A stretch of DNA of 63,499 bases, taken from assembly GCA_047638815.1 (NCBI GenBank), contig JBLIMR010000011.1, positions 1 through 63,499 on the forward strand. The letters run 5' to 3'. Position numbers and translations under genes: made by a program. Below the pieces are notes generated by a model. The model saw nothing but the letters and a program-made list of their open reading frames with translations. It had not been told where the DNA came from and ran no database searches. This document shows positions 52,146-61,031 of this stretch, in pieces. Every line of letters starts with the position of its first letter. Within the stretch, counting starts at the first letter, position 1. The stretch comes from JAJRRH01 sp047638815. Its GTDB lineage: Bacteria; Bacteroidota; Bacteroidia; Flavobacteriales_D; JABDKJ01.

Positions 52146-52218
52146 GATCCGATAGCTCAGTTGGTAGAGCATCTCCCTTTTAAGGAGAGGGTCCTGGGTT
52201 CGAGCCCCAGTCGGGTCA
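52146..52218 (+). tRNA. tRNA-Lys (TTT)
   Basis: A 73-nt cloverleaf: acceptor GATCCGA/TCGGGTC with one T-G pair, D arm GCTC/GAGC, anticodon loop CTTTTAA (anticodon TTT) on a TCTCC/GGAGA stem, T arm CTGGG-TTCGAGC-CCCAG, discriminator A. CCA is not encoded. Confidence 0.96.
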
Positions 52219-52220
52219 CA

Positions 52221-52254
52221 AAAAGTGTCATCTTTATTGGTGACACTTTTTTTT
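52221..52254 (+). terminator. tRNA-Lys terminator
   Basis: AAAAGTGTCA pairs with TGACACTTTT around TCTTTATTGG, followed by further T, 2 bp past the tRNA. Confidence 0.9.
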
Positions 52255-52287
52255 CATTTAGACCTTTTTTAAAGCAGAGGTCTGTAA

Positions 52288-52303
52288 CTCAACTTAAGTT
52301 GAG
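52288..52303. repeat. 16-bp perfect palindrome
   Basis: CTCAACTTAAGTTGAG is its own reverse complement. It lies between the tRNA-Lys terminator and tRNA-Leu and could bind a dimeric regulator; there is no direct evidence for this. Confidence 0.4.
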
Positions 52304-52376
52304 CATGCTGTCTTGATAATAGATAGACGGATTTAATCACGATGCTTTTTTGCATCTTCTCGAAAAGGAGAACCCT

Positions 52377-52460
52377 GCCCAGGTGGTGAAATTGGTAGAC
52401 ACGCAGCCTTGAGGGGGCTGTGCTCGCAAGGGCGTGCTGGTTCGAGTCCAGTTCTGGGCA
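52377..52460 (+). tRNA. tRNA-Leu (GAG)
   Basis: An 84-nt class II tRNA with acceptor GCCCAGG/TCTGGGC, anticodon loop TTGAGGG (anticodon GAG), a long variable arm (TGCTCGCAAGGGCGT), T arm GCTGG-TTCGAGT-CCAGT and discriminator A. CCA is not encoded. Confidence 0.95.
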
Positions 52461-52526
52461 CTCTTTCTTTTAGTCTATTTATGGACGAGAGGTTTATGCT
52501 GAGCGTAAGTAAGTGAAATTGAATAA

Positions 52527-52541
52527 GTCCAATTCTGGGCA
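52527..52541 (+). repeat. Partial copy of the tRNA-Leu 3' end
   Basis: Fourteen of 15 bases match the last 15 nt of tRNA-Leu (GTCCAATTCTGGGCA against GTCCAGTTCTGGGCA), 82 bp downstream in direct orientation. It may be an attachment-site scar or a decayed tRNA copy. Confidence 0.5.
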
Positions 52542-52864
52542 TCCTTTTAATACAAAATGTTCAACGAGAAAAAGTTTTAAACCTAACCCTTCGACTTTCA
52601 CATTAATGGTATTATAACGATTCTAATAAGTCCCCTTTCGGACACTTTCATTTTCTATTATGGTTATGATTTGATTCAGACAATCAATCGATTTTGCTTA
52701 AGGCTTCTTCTCTAGGACTTAAGTTTCTAAATTACATGAAAATTGAAAACCTAAAACGTATTATATAAATCCAGAATCTTACTTATTTTGGTGCTTGGAA
52801 ACAATGGTTTATGGAAAATTGAATTATATTTGTAGTAATAAGTTAAACTCTAAATATTCTAAAT
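52542..52864. other. Intergenic region upstream of the PA-domain gene
   Basis: About 320 bp of AT-rich DNA. It contains an exact -7 element near its end (TATATTTG, 52825-52832) that would give the next gene a leader of about 30 nt. I see no gene. Confidence 0.45.
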
Positions 52865-54553
52865 ATGAAAAAATCTATACTCTTTTTAGGTCTCATGCTA
52901 TGTGTGGCCGCTATTACAAATGCTCAAGTATCCTTCTTTGTTGACTCTCCTGCCGACATTACTGGAGGTTATGAGACTCTAGCTGCTGATCCCGGCACGG
53001 ATTGGTCCGTTCCAGACATGTCTGACCCTGCAAATGTTATTGTTGGTGAAATGTGTATGGGTACTGATTCATTGGCTTGTGAAGCTTTGACAAACGGTGC
53101 TGATCTAGTCGGAAAGATTGCTGTTGTTTATAGAGGTGCTTGTGAATTCGGATTCAAAGCTCTTCAAGCTCAAAACGAAGGTGCAATTGCTTGTATTATC
53201 GTTAATCATTCTCCAGGAGTTGTTCCAATGGGTGGCGGTGCTGATGGAATCAGTGTTACTATTCCAGTAATTATGGTTTCTAACTCAACAGGTTCAGTAA
53301 TTCATGATGCAGTTGCTGCATGTAATGGTGCTTCAGCAACAATTGGAAATCTTAACGGATTTTTTGAAAACAATCTACGTCTTACAAAAGGTGGAGTTCT
53401 AAGATCATCTTCTTATGGACTAATTGCAGCTTTGAATACTACTAGTGATGAGTTTTCAATCGAAACTGGGGCCTGGGTATATAACTTTGGTCAAAGTGAA
53501 GAAACTGCAGGTGTACTAAATCTAAATGTTGACTTCGGTGGAAGTAGTATTTACAGTGAAAATAGTGATGACTTGACTATTCCTGTTGGTGACAGTGTTT
53601 TCGTAATGCTACCTACATTTATTCAAGATAACTATAGCGCTGGTGATTACGATATGAACTATACTGTTTCTGGAACAGGCGAAGATGGTTTTACAGCCGA
53701 TAACATTAGCCCTGCATTGTTTGAACTTGGAGATGTTTTTTCTTACGCAAGATTAAACTCAGCAAATCAAGCAAATCCTACGAATTACACTAGCCCAGCT
53801 ACTGTTGCTGGAGCTCAGAACTATTGCATTATGTTTGAAGATCCAAATGCATCTGAAATTGCAATTCAAGGTTTTTCAGTAACAGGTACTCATTTCACAG
53901 AGACTATTGCAGATTTTGATATTGAAATTTCTGTTAATGAGTGGTTAGATGCTGATGAAGGTCTTGGAACTGGTTTCGAAGATTTTAATCAATTGGATTC
54001 TGAGGGTTATACCTTTAGTGATGGTGATGATGATGCTCTTATCATAATAAACTTTGATGAACCAATTGAGTTAGAAGACGATGTAAGATATGCTTTTTGT
54101 ATAACTCATGAAAATGATGGTTTACAACTAGGTTATGACAATAACACTGATTATACTCAAACAGTTGAATTAAATCAAAGACCTATCTTCCCTTTTTGGG
54201 ATGATGCTGAATCATTCCCATTACTTTTCGGTGCTGATTTAGCTCCTGCTATCTCAGTTAATACTACTGACTTTGAGGTAGGTGTTGATGAAATATCAAA
54301 TAAGATTGACATTACTCCTTACCCAAATCCAGCGAATGAGTATGTGAATATTCCTTTCCCTACTGAATATAGAGGTAATGCAACTATTAACATCATGAAC
54401 CTACAAGGTCAGTTGGTTTCTGCTCAACAAGAGAATGTGTATTCTAGCTTTTTAGAAGTGGATGTTGCGGCAATCGCAAATGGAACTTACGTTTTCAATG
54501 TTGTATTTGCTAATGGTAAACAAAGTACTTTCAATGTTGTAGTTAATAGATAA
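52865..54553 (+). CDS. PA-domain surface protein with T9SS type A sorting tail
   Basis: A 562-residue secreted protein. A signal peptide (MKKSILFLGLMLCVAAITNAQ) is followed by a protease-associated (PA) domain (LVGKIAVVYRGACEFGFKAL, IACIIVNHSPGVVPMGGG, VTIPVIMVSNSTG; about 60-155) that is not attached to any protease domain. The middle 300 residues are beta-rich and acidic, similar to jelly-roll adhesion modules. The end is a type A sorting domain (ITPYPNPANEYVNIPFP to GTYVFNVVFANG). PA domains without proteases often act as binding or regulatory lids. Codons look strongly biased to preferred forms, hinting at high expression. A strong terminator follows. Confidence 0.9.
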   Translation: MKKSILFLGLMLCVAAITNAQVSFFVDSPADITGGYETLAADPGTDWSVPDMSDPANVIVGEMCMGTDSLACEALTNGADLVGKIAVVYRGACEFGFKALQAQNEGAIACIIVNHSPGVVPMGGGADGISVTIPVIMVSNSTGSVIHDAVAACNGASATIGNLNGFFENNLRLTKGGVLRSSSYGLIAALNTTSDEFSIETGAWVYNFGQSEETAGVLNLNVDFGGSSIYSENSDDLTIPVGDSVFVMLPTFIQDNYSAGDYDMNYTVSGTGEDGFTADNISPALFELGDVFSYARLNSANQANPTNYTSPATVAGAQNYCIMFEDPNASEIAIQGFSVTGTHFTETIADFDIEISVNEWLDADEGLGTGFEDFNQLDSEGYTFSDGDDDALIIINFDEPIELEDDVRYAFCITHENDGLQLGYDNNTDYTQTVELNQRPIFPFWDDAESFPLLFGADLAPAISVNTTDFEVGVDEISNKIDITPYPNPANEYVNIPFPTEYRGNATINIMNLQGQLVSAQQENVYSSFLEVDVAAIANGTYVFNVVFANGKQSTFNVVVNR

Positions 54554-54577
54554 TATTAGAAAATAACTTTTTATTAT

Positions 54578-54611
54578 AAAGCCACTTCGTTAATTCGGAG
54601 TGGCTTTTTTT
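54578..54611 (+). terminator. Terminator of the PA-domain gene
   Basis: AAAGCCACT pairs with AGTGGCTTT, followed by TTTT. Confidence 0.9.
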
Positions 54612-54687
54612 ATTGATACTGCCCAATTTATATTTAAATTCGCGGATCAAAATCCTATTGGATTGAACTGAAAAATTTCTATAAAAT

Positions 54688-56076
54688 ATGACATACGATT
54701 TAATTATTATTGGCAGTGGCCCTGGAGGATATGTGGCCGCAATACGCGCTTCACAGTTGGGATTGAAAACAGCTGTGGTCGAAAAGGAATCATTGGGTGG
54801 AATATGCCTGAATTGGGGATGTATCCCAACTAAAGCATTACTTAAAAGTGCCAATGTCTTTGAATACGTTAATCATGCTGCTGATTATGGAATTAGCGTT
54901 CCGAAAGGTAAAGTCGATTTCTCAGCAGTAGTAAAAAGAAGCAGAGGTGTCGCTGAAGGAATGAGTAAAGGTGTTCAATTCCTTATGAAAAAAAATAAAA
55001 TCGATGTTTTGATGGGATACGGTAAAGTACTCCCTGGTAAAAAAGTTTCTGTGACAGATGACAAAGACAAAGAGACCACCTACGAAGCAAAGAATGTAAT
55101 GGTAGCGACTGGTGCTAAATCTCGTTCTTTAGCAAATATACCACAAGACGGAAAAATAGTAATTGGATACCGAGAAGCCATGACACTTCCAAAGGTGCCT
55201 AAAAAAATGGTCATCATTGGCTCAGGTGCAATTGGTAGTGAGTTCGCCTATTTTTATAATGCAATGGGTACAGATGTAACGCTTATAGAATTTATGCCAA
55301 CTATCGTTCCTGTTGAAGACGAGGAAGTAAGTAAGCAACTTGGCCGTTCTTTCAAAAAGCAAGGCATCAAGGTTATGACTGACTCATCTGTTGAGAAAGT
55401 TAAAACCAGTAAGACTGGAGCGACTGTAACAGTTAAGACTAAAAAAGGAGAAGAAACGATTGAATGTGATATTGTTCTTTCTGCTGTTGGAATAGAGACT
55501 AATCTTGAAAATCTTGGACTTGAAGCTGTAGGAATTGCTCAGGACAGAGGGAAGGTAATCGTTGATGAGTTTTATGAGTCAAACATCCCTGGATATTTTG
55601 CTATTGGTGATGTAACAGCTGGACCAGCTCTTGCACACGTAGCTTCTGCGGAAGGTATTATATGTGTAGAAAAAATTGCAGGTCAAGATCCTGAACCACT
55701 TGATTATGGTAACATACCAGGGTGTACATATTGTTCTCCTGAAGTAGCTTCTGTAGGTATGACCGAAAAAGCAGCTAAAGAAGCTGGTTTCGATATAAAA
55801 GTTGGAAAATTTCCTTTTTCTGCTTCAGGAAAAGCGAGTGCTGCAGGCCATAAAGATGGATTCGTGAAATTAATCTTTGATGCTAAATACGGTGAGCTTT
55901 TAGGGGGACACATGATTGGCAGTAATGTCACTGAGATGATCGCTGAGATCGTTGCTTTACGTAAGCTTGAAACTACAGGACACGAATTGATTAAAACAAT
56001 TCATCCACATCCAACAATGAGTGAAGCCATTATGGAGGCTGCCGCTGCGGCATACGATGAAGTGATCCATCTCTAA
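54688..56076 (+). CDS. lpd: Dihydrolipoyl dehydrogenase
   Basis: The E3 flavoprotein of 2-oxoacid dehydrogenase complexes and the glycine cleavage system; reoxidises dihydrolipoamide with NAD+. The 462-residue protein has FAD-binding GSGPGG (9-14), the redox disulphide GGICLNWGC (Cys40, Cys45), NAD-binding GSGAIGSEFAYF near residue 178, the FAD motif YFAIGDV and the C-terminal interface HPHPTMSEA with the catalytic His and Glu. It is monocistronic here and lies next to a repeat element. Other complex subunits are not in the window. Confidence 0.96.
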   Translation: MTYDLIIIGSGPGGYVAAIRASQLGLKTAVVEKESLGGICLNWGCIPTKALLKSANVFEYVNHAADYGISVPKGKVDFSAVVKRSRGVAEGMSKGVQFLMKKNKIDVLMGYGKVLPGKKVSVTDDKDKETTYEAKNVMVATGAKSRSLANIPQDGKIVIGYREAMTLPKVPKKMVIIGSGAIGSEFAYFYNAMGTDVTLIEFMPTIVPVEDEEVSKQLGRSFKKQGIKVMTDSSVEKVKTSKTGATVTVKTKKGEETIECDIVLSAVGIETNLENLGLEAVGIAQDRGKVIVDEFYESNIPGYFAIGDVTAGPALAHVASAEGIICVEKIAGQDPEPLDYGNIPGCTYCSPEVASVGMTEKAAKEAGFDIKVGKFPFSASGKASAAGHKDGFVKLIFDAKYGELLGGHMIGSNVTEMIAEIVALRKLETTGHELIKTIHPHPTMSEAIMEAAAAAYDEVIHL

Positions 56077-56087
56077 TTGAATTGAAG

Positions 56088-56340
56088 ATTAGCTTGATTT
56101 GAAAATTTGATAACTCAATTTGAAGATTCGTTCAATTTGAAAATGTAGCTATCTCAATTAAAGATTTAACTAGATCGAATTTTCCTTGATCAATAGAAAT
56201 TAATTCTTGAACGTTGGCTCCTTGAGCTTCTGTAAGTGCGAGGCATAGATTTTCTGACAGATTATTGTAAAAAACAAATGGGTCAATTTGAAAATTAAAA
56301 ATAATTTTCAAATTGACCCATTTTCAAATCTTTAAATCGA
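56088..56340. repeat. TTTGAAAAT repeat element with a 22-bp perfect stem
   Basis: The right end is a perfect inverted repeat: 56276-56297 and 56302-56323 are exact complements over 22 bp with loop AAAA. The left end (56088-56145) has three degenerate copies of CAATTTGAAAAT. The same words follow era at 20828. Between the ends a minus-strand frame runs from TTG 56311 to a TGA ending at 56132 (59 codons, LCLALTEAQGANVQELISID in its centre), starting inside the stem. It fills the gap between lpd and the prohibitin gene and looks like a small mobile element, possibly with a decayed cargo frame. Confidence 0.65.
56132..56311 (-). other. Candidate 59-codon frame inside the repeat element
   Basis: TTG-started frame with helical, protein-like composition (NNLSENLCLALTEAQGANVQ, then GKFDLVKSLIEIATFSN). 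No family is recognised; the lack of an ATG argues for a remnant or chance frame. Confidence 0.2.
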
Positions 56341-56341
56341 A

Positions 56342-57193
56342 TTAGTTTCCTCCTGTATCCAGAATTACTGGAAGACCTCCTTCTCCACCACCAAAAATAA
56401 CAACTTTGGCGTTAGGTGATTTCGCCAATTCTTCTGTTGCTTCAACACCCTTCCATTTCAATAACTGTGGAGTGATACTTTTATTTACGATGTTTTGAAA
56501 TTCTTGAATCCCTTTCGCTTCAATTTTCATTCTTTGTGCTTCTTTCTCAGCTTTCTGAATTCTAAATTCATACTCTTGAGACTCCTGCTCCATTTGAAGT
56601 TTCTTTTCAATTGAGGCTCTCAACTTTGCTGGCAACTCAATATTCTGAATTAGGATATCGTTTAGTTGTAGATGATTAATTCCCAGCTTAATTTCCATTT
56701 GAGATCTCACCTCCTCTTGAATCAGTTCCCTTTTTGTAGTGTTAATCTCTTCCGGCAAATATTTGGCTATAACTTCTCTTGTTACTGCAAACATTGCAGG
56801 TTCAATAATTCGCTTTTCGTATGTCGAACCTCTTGTCGTTTCCAATTCTGCCAACTCTTCCAAGATTGGTTGATAGAAAATAGTCATGTCCAATTTTATA
56901 TCTAGAAGATTGGATGAAAGGACCGTCATGTTCCTTGTATTTTCTCTTTGTCTTATTTCATAATCTATAACCTTATTCCATGGTGCTATATAGTTAAGGC
57001 CTTGTGTTAAGGGTGGTTTTTCGATATCGATACCATTTTTCAATGTCTCGTATACCAATCCAGCATGACCAGGTTGAATATTCTTAAACATTCTACTACC
57101 AAAGAATAGTGCCGTTAGTACTATTGCTCCTAAAATAATATATCCCGTTGGGAGTTTAGGTATCTGCTGACCTGTTTGATTAAATTGTGCCAT
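56342..57193 (-). CDS. Prohibitin/SPFH-domain membrane protein
   Basis: A 283-residue protein of the SPFH (stomatin-prohibitin-flotillin-HflK/C) family. One N-terminal membrane helix (LPTGYIILGAIVLTALFFGSRMF) is followed by the SPFH domain (IQPGHAGLVYETLKNGIDIEKPPL onward, including IDYEIRQRENTRNM and FYQPILEELAELETTRGSTYEKR) and a charged helical stretch (about 195-245) that mediates oligomer rings. These rings guard membrane proteins or organise lipid domains, often with the FtsH protease. It has its own -7 element and follows the VWA-like gene on the same strand. Confidence 0.9.
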   Translation of the reverse strand: MAQFNQTGQQIPKLPTGYIILGAIVLTALFFGSRMFKNIQPGHAGLVYETLKNGIDIEKPPLTQGLNYIAPWNKVIDYEIRQRENTRNMTVLSSNLLDIKLDMTIFYQPILEELAELETTRGSTYEKRIIEPAMFAVTREVIAKYLPEEINTTKRELIQEEVRSQMEIKLGINHLQLNDILIQNIELPAKLRASIEKKLQMEQESQEYEFRIQKAEKEAQRMKIEAKGIQEFQNIVNKSITPQLLKWKGVEATEELAKSPNAKVVIFGGGEGGLPVILDTGGN

Positions 57194-57241
57194 TTGTGTG
57201 TTTGTTTTTTAATATTAGATGTGCCCGATATGGTCACAAAG

Positions 57242-57249
57242 CAAAGGTA
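57242..57249 (-). promoter_or_regulatory. -7 element of the prohibitin gene
   Basis: The minus strand reads TACCTTTG, an exact TAnnTTTG match about 48 nt upstream of the ATG at 57193. Confidence 0.45.
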
Positions 57250-57264
57250 AAGAATAATCGCCTA

Positions 57265-59349
57265 TCAATAGGCGCCTTTATATTTTCGGATAAACCACTC
57301 TGTTGATAGTAACACAAGCAGAACAAAGAAAATCCATTTTAAATTGATCCAATCTGATAGCTTTTTCGTACTGTAACTTACTGGTGCTATTTCTTTTTTG
57401 TTCAATATCTCATCCGTCAATTCCTTAAGTTGATTTGGATAATACATCTTGCCACCTGTGCTCTCAGATAGGTTATATAACAACTGATGATTGGCAGTGG
57501 TATTGGTTTGTTCAACCACCACTTCAGTAATGCTAAACTCTCCGGATCTTTTGTAGGCGTTTCTGTTGTAATCTGCTGATGCACTAAAACTGTACTCCCC
57601 AGGACCCAACCCATTTACATTCAGAATATATTGTCCATTTCTTCTGCTAAAACTGTATGGAAATTCCGCGCCATCTTCATCTGTGATGACAACATTAACA
57701 TCGGGATCGTTTACCAATTCATAAGCTTTATTATAAAGTTCGGCCTCGAAATAAATATTATCTCCCTCATCAAACTTGGTTTCATTGTAAACCCTAAAAA
57801 AGCTTCTATCCTCCTTGGCGGCCATATACTGAACCATCTTAAGGACAAAGGCATCAAAATTTTCGTGGCTATCATTTTCTAAGAAGTCAAATAATCTCCA
57901 TCGCCATATCCCCTCTCCCATCAAGACTGCACTCTTATTTCCATTAACTTCATTAAATAGTAATAAAGGATAGTCCGTAGTCACTACTCCAATTTTTTGC
58001 TTGAGAAGAATCTCTGCAGAGTTGGCTGGTGTTATTTCTCCAAAAGGGGTTTGTAACGGTGGAAATTTGGGTAATAGTTCTCTTATCTCATCCTCCACTT
58101 TGAAAAGCGTGAAGTCATTATTGATTGAAACTTGCGCATCGTTAAGAGCCGTTTGTTTTGAAATGATATTAACTCCTGCATTCAATAAATTGAGATTTTT
58201 AAGATTCGTTTCATTTCCAACGATGAAGAAAATAGGCTTTAGTTTCTCTCTGGCTTCTTTCAATAAGTCCGCCATGGATCTTTTCAAAGATGGAAGTTGA
58301 TGCAAAATAATCAAGCTATAATCTCCAATTTCACCTGAAAATTCATGGGCAAGCTTCACCTCTACTTCATAGTTCGAATTGTTCTCCAAAGAATATCTTA
58401 TGGCCGCAATATCCGGATGTACCTGATCAGCCAATAGCAGAACATTTTGCTTATTGTCCAGTACTTCAATGTATACAGTCTTATAGTTGTTATCCACACT
58501 TAACTCATCCTCTAAGGACTTAATTGATACTGTAAATTTTTGTATCCCTGGTGAAGCAGCGCTCAAAGTAGCCGGAATGGTCGTTAGAAAATTATCATCT
58601 GTGATATCTACCGTTTGGCTATAAACAACTGCGCCATTATTCCTTACAGAAACATTCGTTTTCTTCCCTTTAAATTTATTGGCCTTTACGGTAATCTCCA
58701 TTGGAAAATCATTGCCTAAATATGCCAATCTATTGTGGGCTACATTTTCTAGAATGACGTCTCTACGTATCGTTGTATCTCCCCCAGCTATCGTGTAAAA
58801 CGGTATCTTCAGTTTGTTACTTGCATACAAAGGATTGGAGCCTTCATTATATATCCCGTCACTAGCCAATATCACCGCTCCAATATTTCTGTTGCTATAT
58901 CGGTTATAAACTTCTTCGATCATCTGAGACATATTGGTTCTGTCTCCAGCGAAATCAGGATTGAAGTTATCAGAAATAGAACCATCGAATTGATACATTC
59001 CGATGTCATATTTTTCGTCAAGATCGCTTTTTAACTTATCGATCTCTATTAAGTATTTCGTCTTGTAATATGCCGAGTCACCATTAAAAATAAAAGAGCT
59101 GGAATTATCCTGGGCAAAAACAACAATTGGTTGCTCTACTTTTTTATCAACCGATTGTAAAAGTGGTCCCAGAAGAAAAAATGATAATAAGGCGATACTT
59201 GCTCCACGTAAAAAAGCTAAAATTCCTTTTAGCCAAGATGGTACGGCATCAAGTTTTTTTTCTTTATAATATAGGATAAAGGAAATCAGAATACCTGCGG
59301 CCAAACAAAAGATTGCCCACCAAAAAGGATATTCTGTAATTATGTCCAA
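57265..59349 (-). CDS. Membrane protein with VWA-like domain
   Basis: A 694-residue inner-membrane protein. Two N-terminal helices (about 10-30 and 40-62) and one C-terminal helix (WINLKWIFFVLLVLLSTEWFI) bracket a large extracytoplasmic region. This begins with a von Willebrand A-like fold whose metal-ion site looks intact: DNSSS (DxSxS), GDRTNMS and ASDGIYNEG. Beta-sandwich and glutamine-amidotransferase-like modules (LLLADQVHPDIAAIRYSLEN, SLIILHQLP) follow, resembling the BatA-like or YfbK-like proteins of Bacteroidota. Function unknown. The gene ends 11 bp after fabG and lies in the sucD-fabG-VWA-prohibitin run. Confidence 0.8.
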   Translation of the reverse strand: MDIITEYPFWWAIFCLAAGILISFILYYKEKKLDAVPSWLKGILAFLRGASIALLSFFLLGPLLQSVDKKVEQPIVVFAQDNSSSFIFNGDSAYYKTKYLIEIDKLKSDLDEKYDIGMYQFDGSISDNFNPDFAGDRTNMSQMIEEVYNRYSNRNIGAVILASDGIYNEGSNPLYASNKLKIPFYTIAGGDTTIRRDVILENVAHNRLAYLGNDFPMEITVKANKFKGKKTNVSVRNNGAVVYSQTVDITDDNFLTTIPATLSAASPGIQKFTVSIKSLEDELSVDNNYKTVYIEVLDNKQNVLLLADQVHPDIAAIRYSLENNSNYEVEVKLAHEFSGEIGDYSLIILHQLPSLKRSMADLLKEAREKLKPIFFIVGNETNLKNLNLLNAGVNIISKQTALNDAQVSINNDFTLFKVEDEIRELLPKFPPLQTPFGEITPANSAEILLKQKIGVVTTDYPLLLFNEVNGNKSAVLMGEGIWRWRLFDFLENDSHENFDAFVLKMVQYMAAKEDRSFFRVYNETKFDEGDNIYFEAELYNKAYELVNDPDVNVVITDEDGAEFPYSFSRRNGQYILNVNGLGPGEYSFSASADYNRNAYKRSGEFSITEVVVEQTNTTANHQLLYNLSESTGGKMYYPNQLKELTDEILNKKEIAPVSYSTKKLSDWINLKWIFFVLLVLLSTEWFIRKYKGAY

Positions 59350-59360
59350 ATTATTATTGA

Positions 59361-60107
59361 TTAGGTTAACATTCCACCATCAACATTAATGGTCTGACCC
59401 GTAATGTAACTGCTCATATCAGAAGCCAAAAATAATGTCAAGTTTGCCACGTCCTCAGGAGTACCTCCTCTTTTCAAAGGAATTGCACTTCGCCACTCTG
59501 CAACAGTTTTTTCATCCAGCTTACCAGTCATTTCCGTTTCAATAAATCCAGGAGCAACTGCGTTACAACGGATATTTCTACTTCCAAGCTCTAGCGCCAC
59601 AGATTTCGTGAATCCGAGAATTCCCGCCTTTGAAGCAGCATAGTTTGCCTGACCGGCATTTCCTTTTACGCCTACAACAGAACTCATATTGACAATAGAA
59701 CCAATTCTGGCCTTCATCATTGTTCTCATTACTGCTTTTGTCAAGTTAAAAACACTTTTAAGATTGGCTTGGATTACTTGATCCCATTGATCTTCCCCCA
59801 TTCTCATCAATAATCCATCACGTGTAATTCCAGCATTATTGATCAATATGTCAACCGTTCCAAAAGCTTCTACAACTTCATCCACAAGTTTTTGCGCTGA
59901 GTCAAAGTCAGAAGCATCCGATTTGAATCCTTTAGCCACTCCACCATTTTTAGAAAGCTCCTCTTCCAAAGTTTTAGCTCTTTCTGCTGATGACAAATAT
60001 GTAAAAGCAACTGTCGCACCTTGTTCCACAAACTTTTCAGCGATGGCTTTTCCTATCCCTCGACTTGCTCCTGTAATGATGGCTACTTTATCCTTGAGTA
60101 GTTGCAT
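59361..60107 (-). CDS. fabG: 3-oxoacyl-[acyl-carrier-protein] reductase
   Basis: An NADPH-dependent short-chain dehydrogenase reducing 3-oxoacyl-ACP in fatty-acid synthesis. The 248-residue protein has the cofactor loop TGASRGIG, NNAG (90-93), catalytic Ser143, Tyr156 and Lys160 (NMSSVVG... NYAASKAG), and the FabG-typical end GQTINVDGGM. It is 11 bp downstream of sucD and 11 bp upstream of the VWA-like gene, so it is in the middle of a four-gene operon rather than in a fab cluster. Confidence 0.95.
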   Translation of the reverse strand: MQLLKDKVAIITGASRGIGKAIAEKFVEQGATVAFTYLSSAERAKTLEEELSKNGGVAKGFKSDASDFDSAQKLVDEVVEAFGTVDILINNAGITRDGLLMRMGEDQWDQVIQANLKSVFNLTKAVMRTMMKARIGSIVNMSSVVGVKGNAGQANYAASKAGILGFTKSVALELGSRNIRCNAVAPGFIETEMTGKLDEKTVAEWRSAIPLKRGGTPEDVANLTLFLASDMSSYITGQTINVDGGMLT

Positions 60108-60118
60108 GATTTATTTTT

Positions 60119-60997
60119 TTAAGCGTTAACACCCATGGCCTCAGCCATTTTTGATCCAATAGAGGCAGGTGAATCAACAACAAGAATACCACATTCTTTC
60201 ATGATTCTTTTCTTTGCTGCGGCTGACTCATCTTCTCCAGATACGATCGCTCCAGCATGTCCCATTGTTCTACCTACTGGCGCAGTCTCACCTGCGATAA
60301 AACCAACAACTGGTTTTCTGCTATTTTCCTTTACCCATCTTGCAGCTTTCACTTCCAAGTCACCACCGATTTCACCGATAAGTACAATACCATCAGTTTC
60401 ATCATCGTTCATGAATAATTTCACTGCATCTAATGTAGTGGTTCCAATGATTGGATCTCCACCAATACCAATTGCTGTGCTAATTCCCATTCCCGCTTTC
60501 ACGATTTGATCTGCTGCTTCATAAGTCAATGTCCCGGACTTAGACACCACTCCTATTCTACCTTTTTTGAATACAAAACCAGGCATAATACCCACTTTCG
60601 CTTCACCGGCAGTGATAAGACCAGGACAGTTAGGACCGATAAGTGTACAATCTCTTTCATCGATATAGGCCTTGACTTTTACCATATCATTCACAGGAAT
60701 ACCTTCTGTAATCGCCACAATGACTTTAATTCCGGCATTGGCTGCTTCCATGATCGCATCAGCTGCAAATGCTGGTGGTACGAAGATGATGGATACATCA
60801 GCCCCAGTTTTCTGCACAGCTTCTTCCACTGAGTTGTAAACTGGTTTGTCTAAATGTTTTTGCCCCCCTTTACCAGGAGTCACACCACCAACTACATTGG
60901 TGCCATATTCAATCATTTGTCCAGCGTGGAATGTCCCTTCACTTCCTGTGAATCCCTGGACTATTACTTTTGAATCTTTATTTACTAGTACACTCAT
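60119..60997 (-). CDS. sucD: Succinate-CoA ligase subunit alpha
   Basis: Forms succinyl-CoA ligase with SucB in the TCA cycle, making ATP or GTP. The 292-residue protein has the CoA-binding N-terminal domain (VQGFTGSEGTFHAGQMIEYG), the ligase domain start (GRIGVVSKSGTLTYEAADQI) and the phosphorylated histidine in GHAGAIV (His247). SucB is not adjacent, which is normal for Bacteroidota. It is the first gene of a four-gene run on the minus strand; an inverted-repeat element lies just upstream. Confidence 0.96.
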   Translation of the reverse strand: MSVLVNKDSKVIVQGFTGSEGTFHAGQMIEYGTNVVGGVTPGKGGQKHLDKPVYNSVEEAVQKTGADVSIIFVPPAFAADAIMEAANAGIKVIVAITEGIPVNDMVKVKAYIDERDCTLIGPNCPGLITAGEAKVGIMPGFVFKKGRIGVVSKSGTLTYEAADQIVKAGMGISTAIGIGGDPIIGTTTLDAVKLFMNDDETDGIVLIGEIGGDLEVKAARWVKENSRKPVVGFIAGETAPVGRTMGHAGAIVSGEDESAAAKKRIMKECGILVVDSPASIGSKMAEAMGVNA

Positions 60998-61031
60998 AAT
61001 ATCGTTTTCAGTCTGCGAAAATACTCTATTT

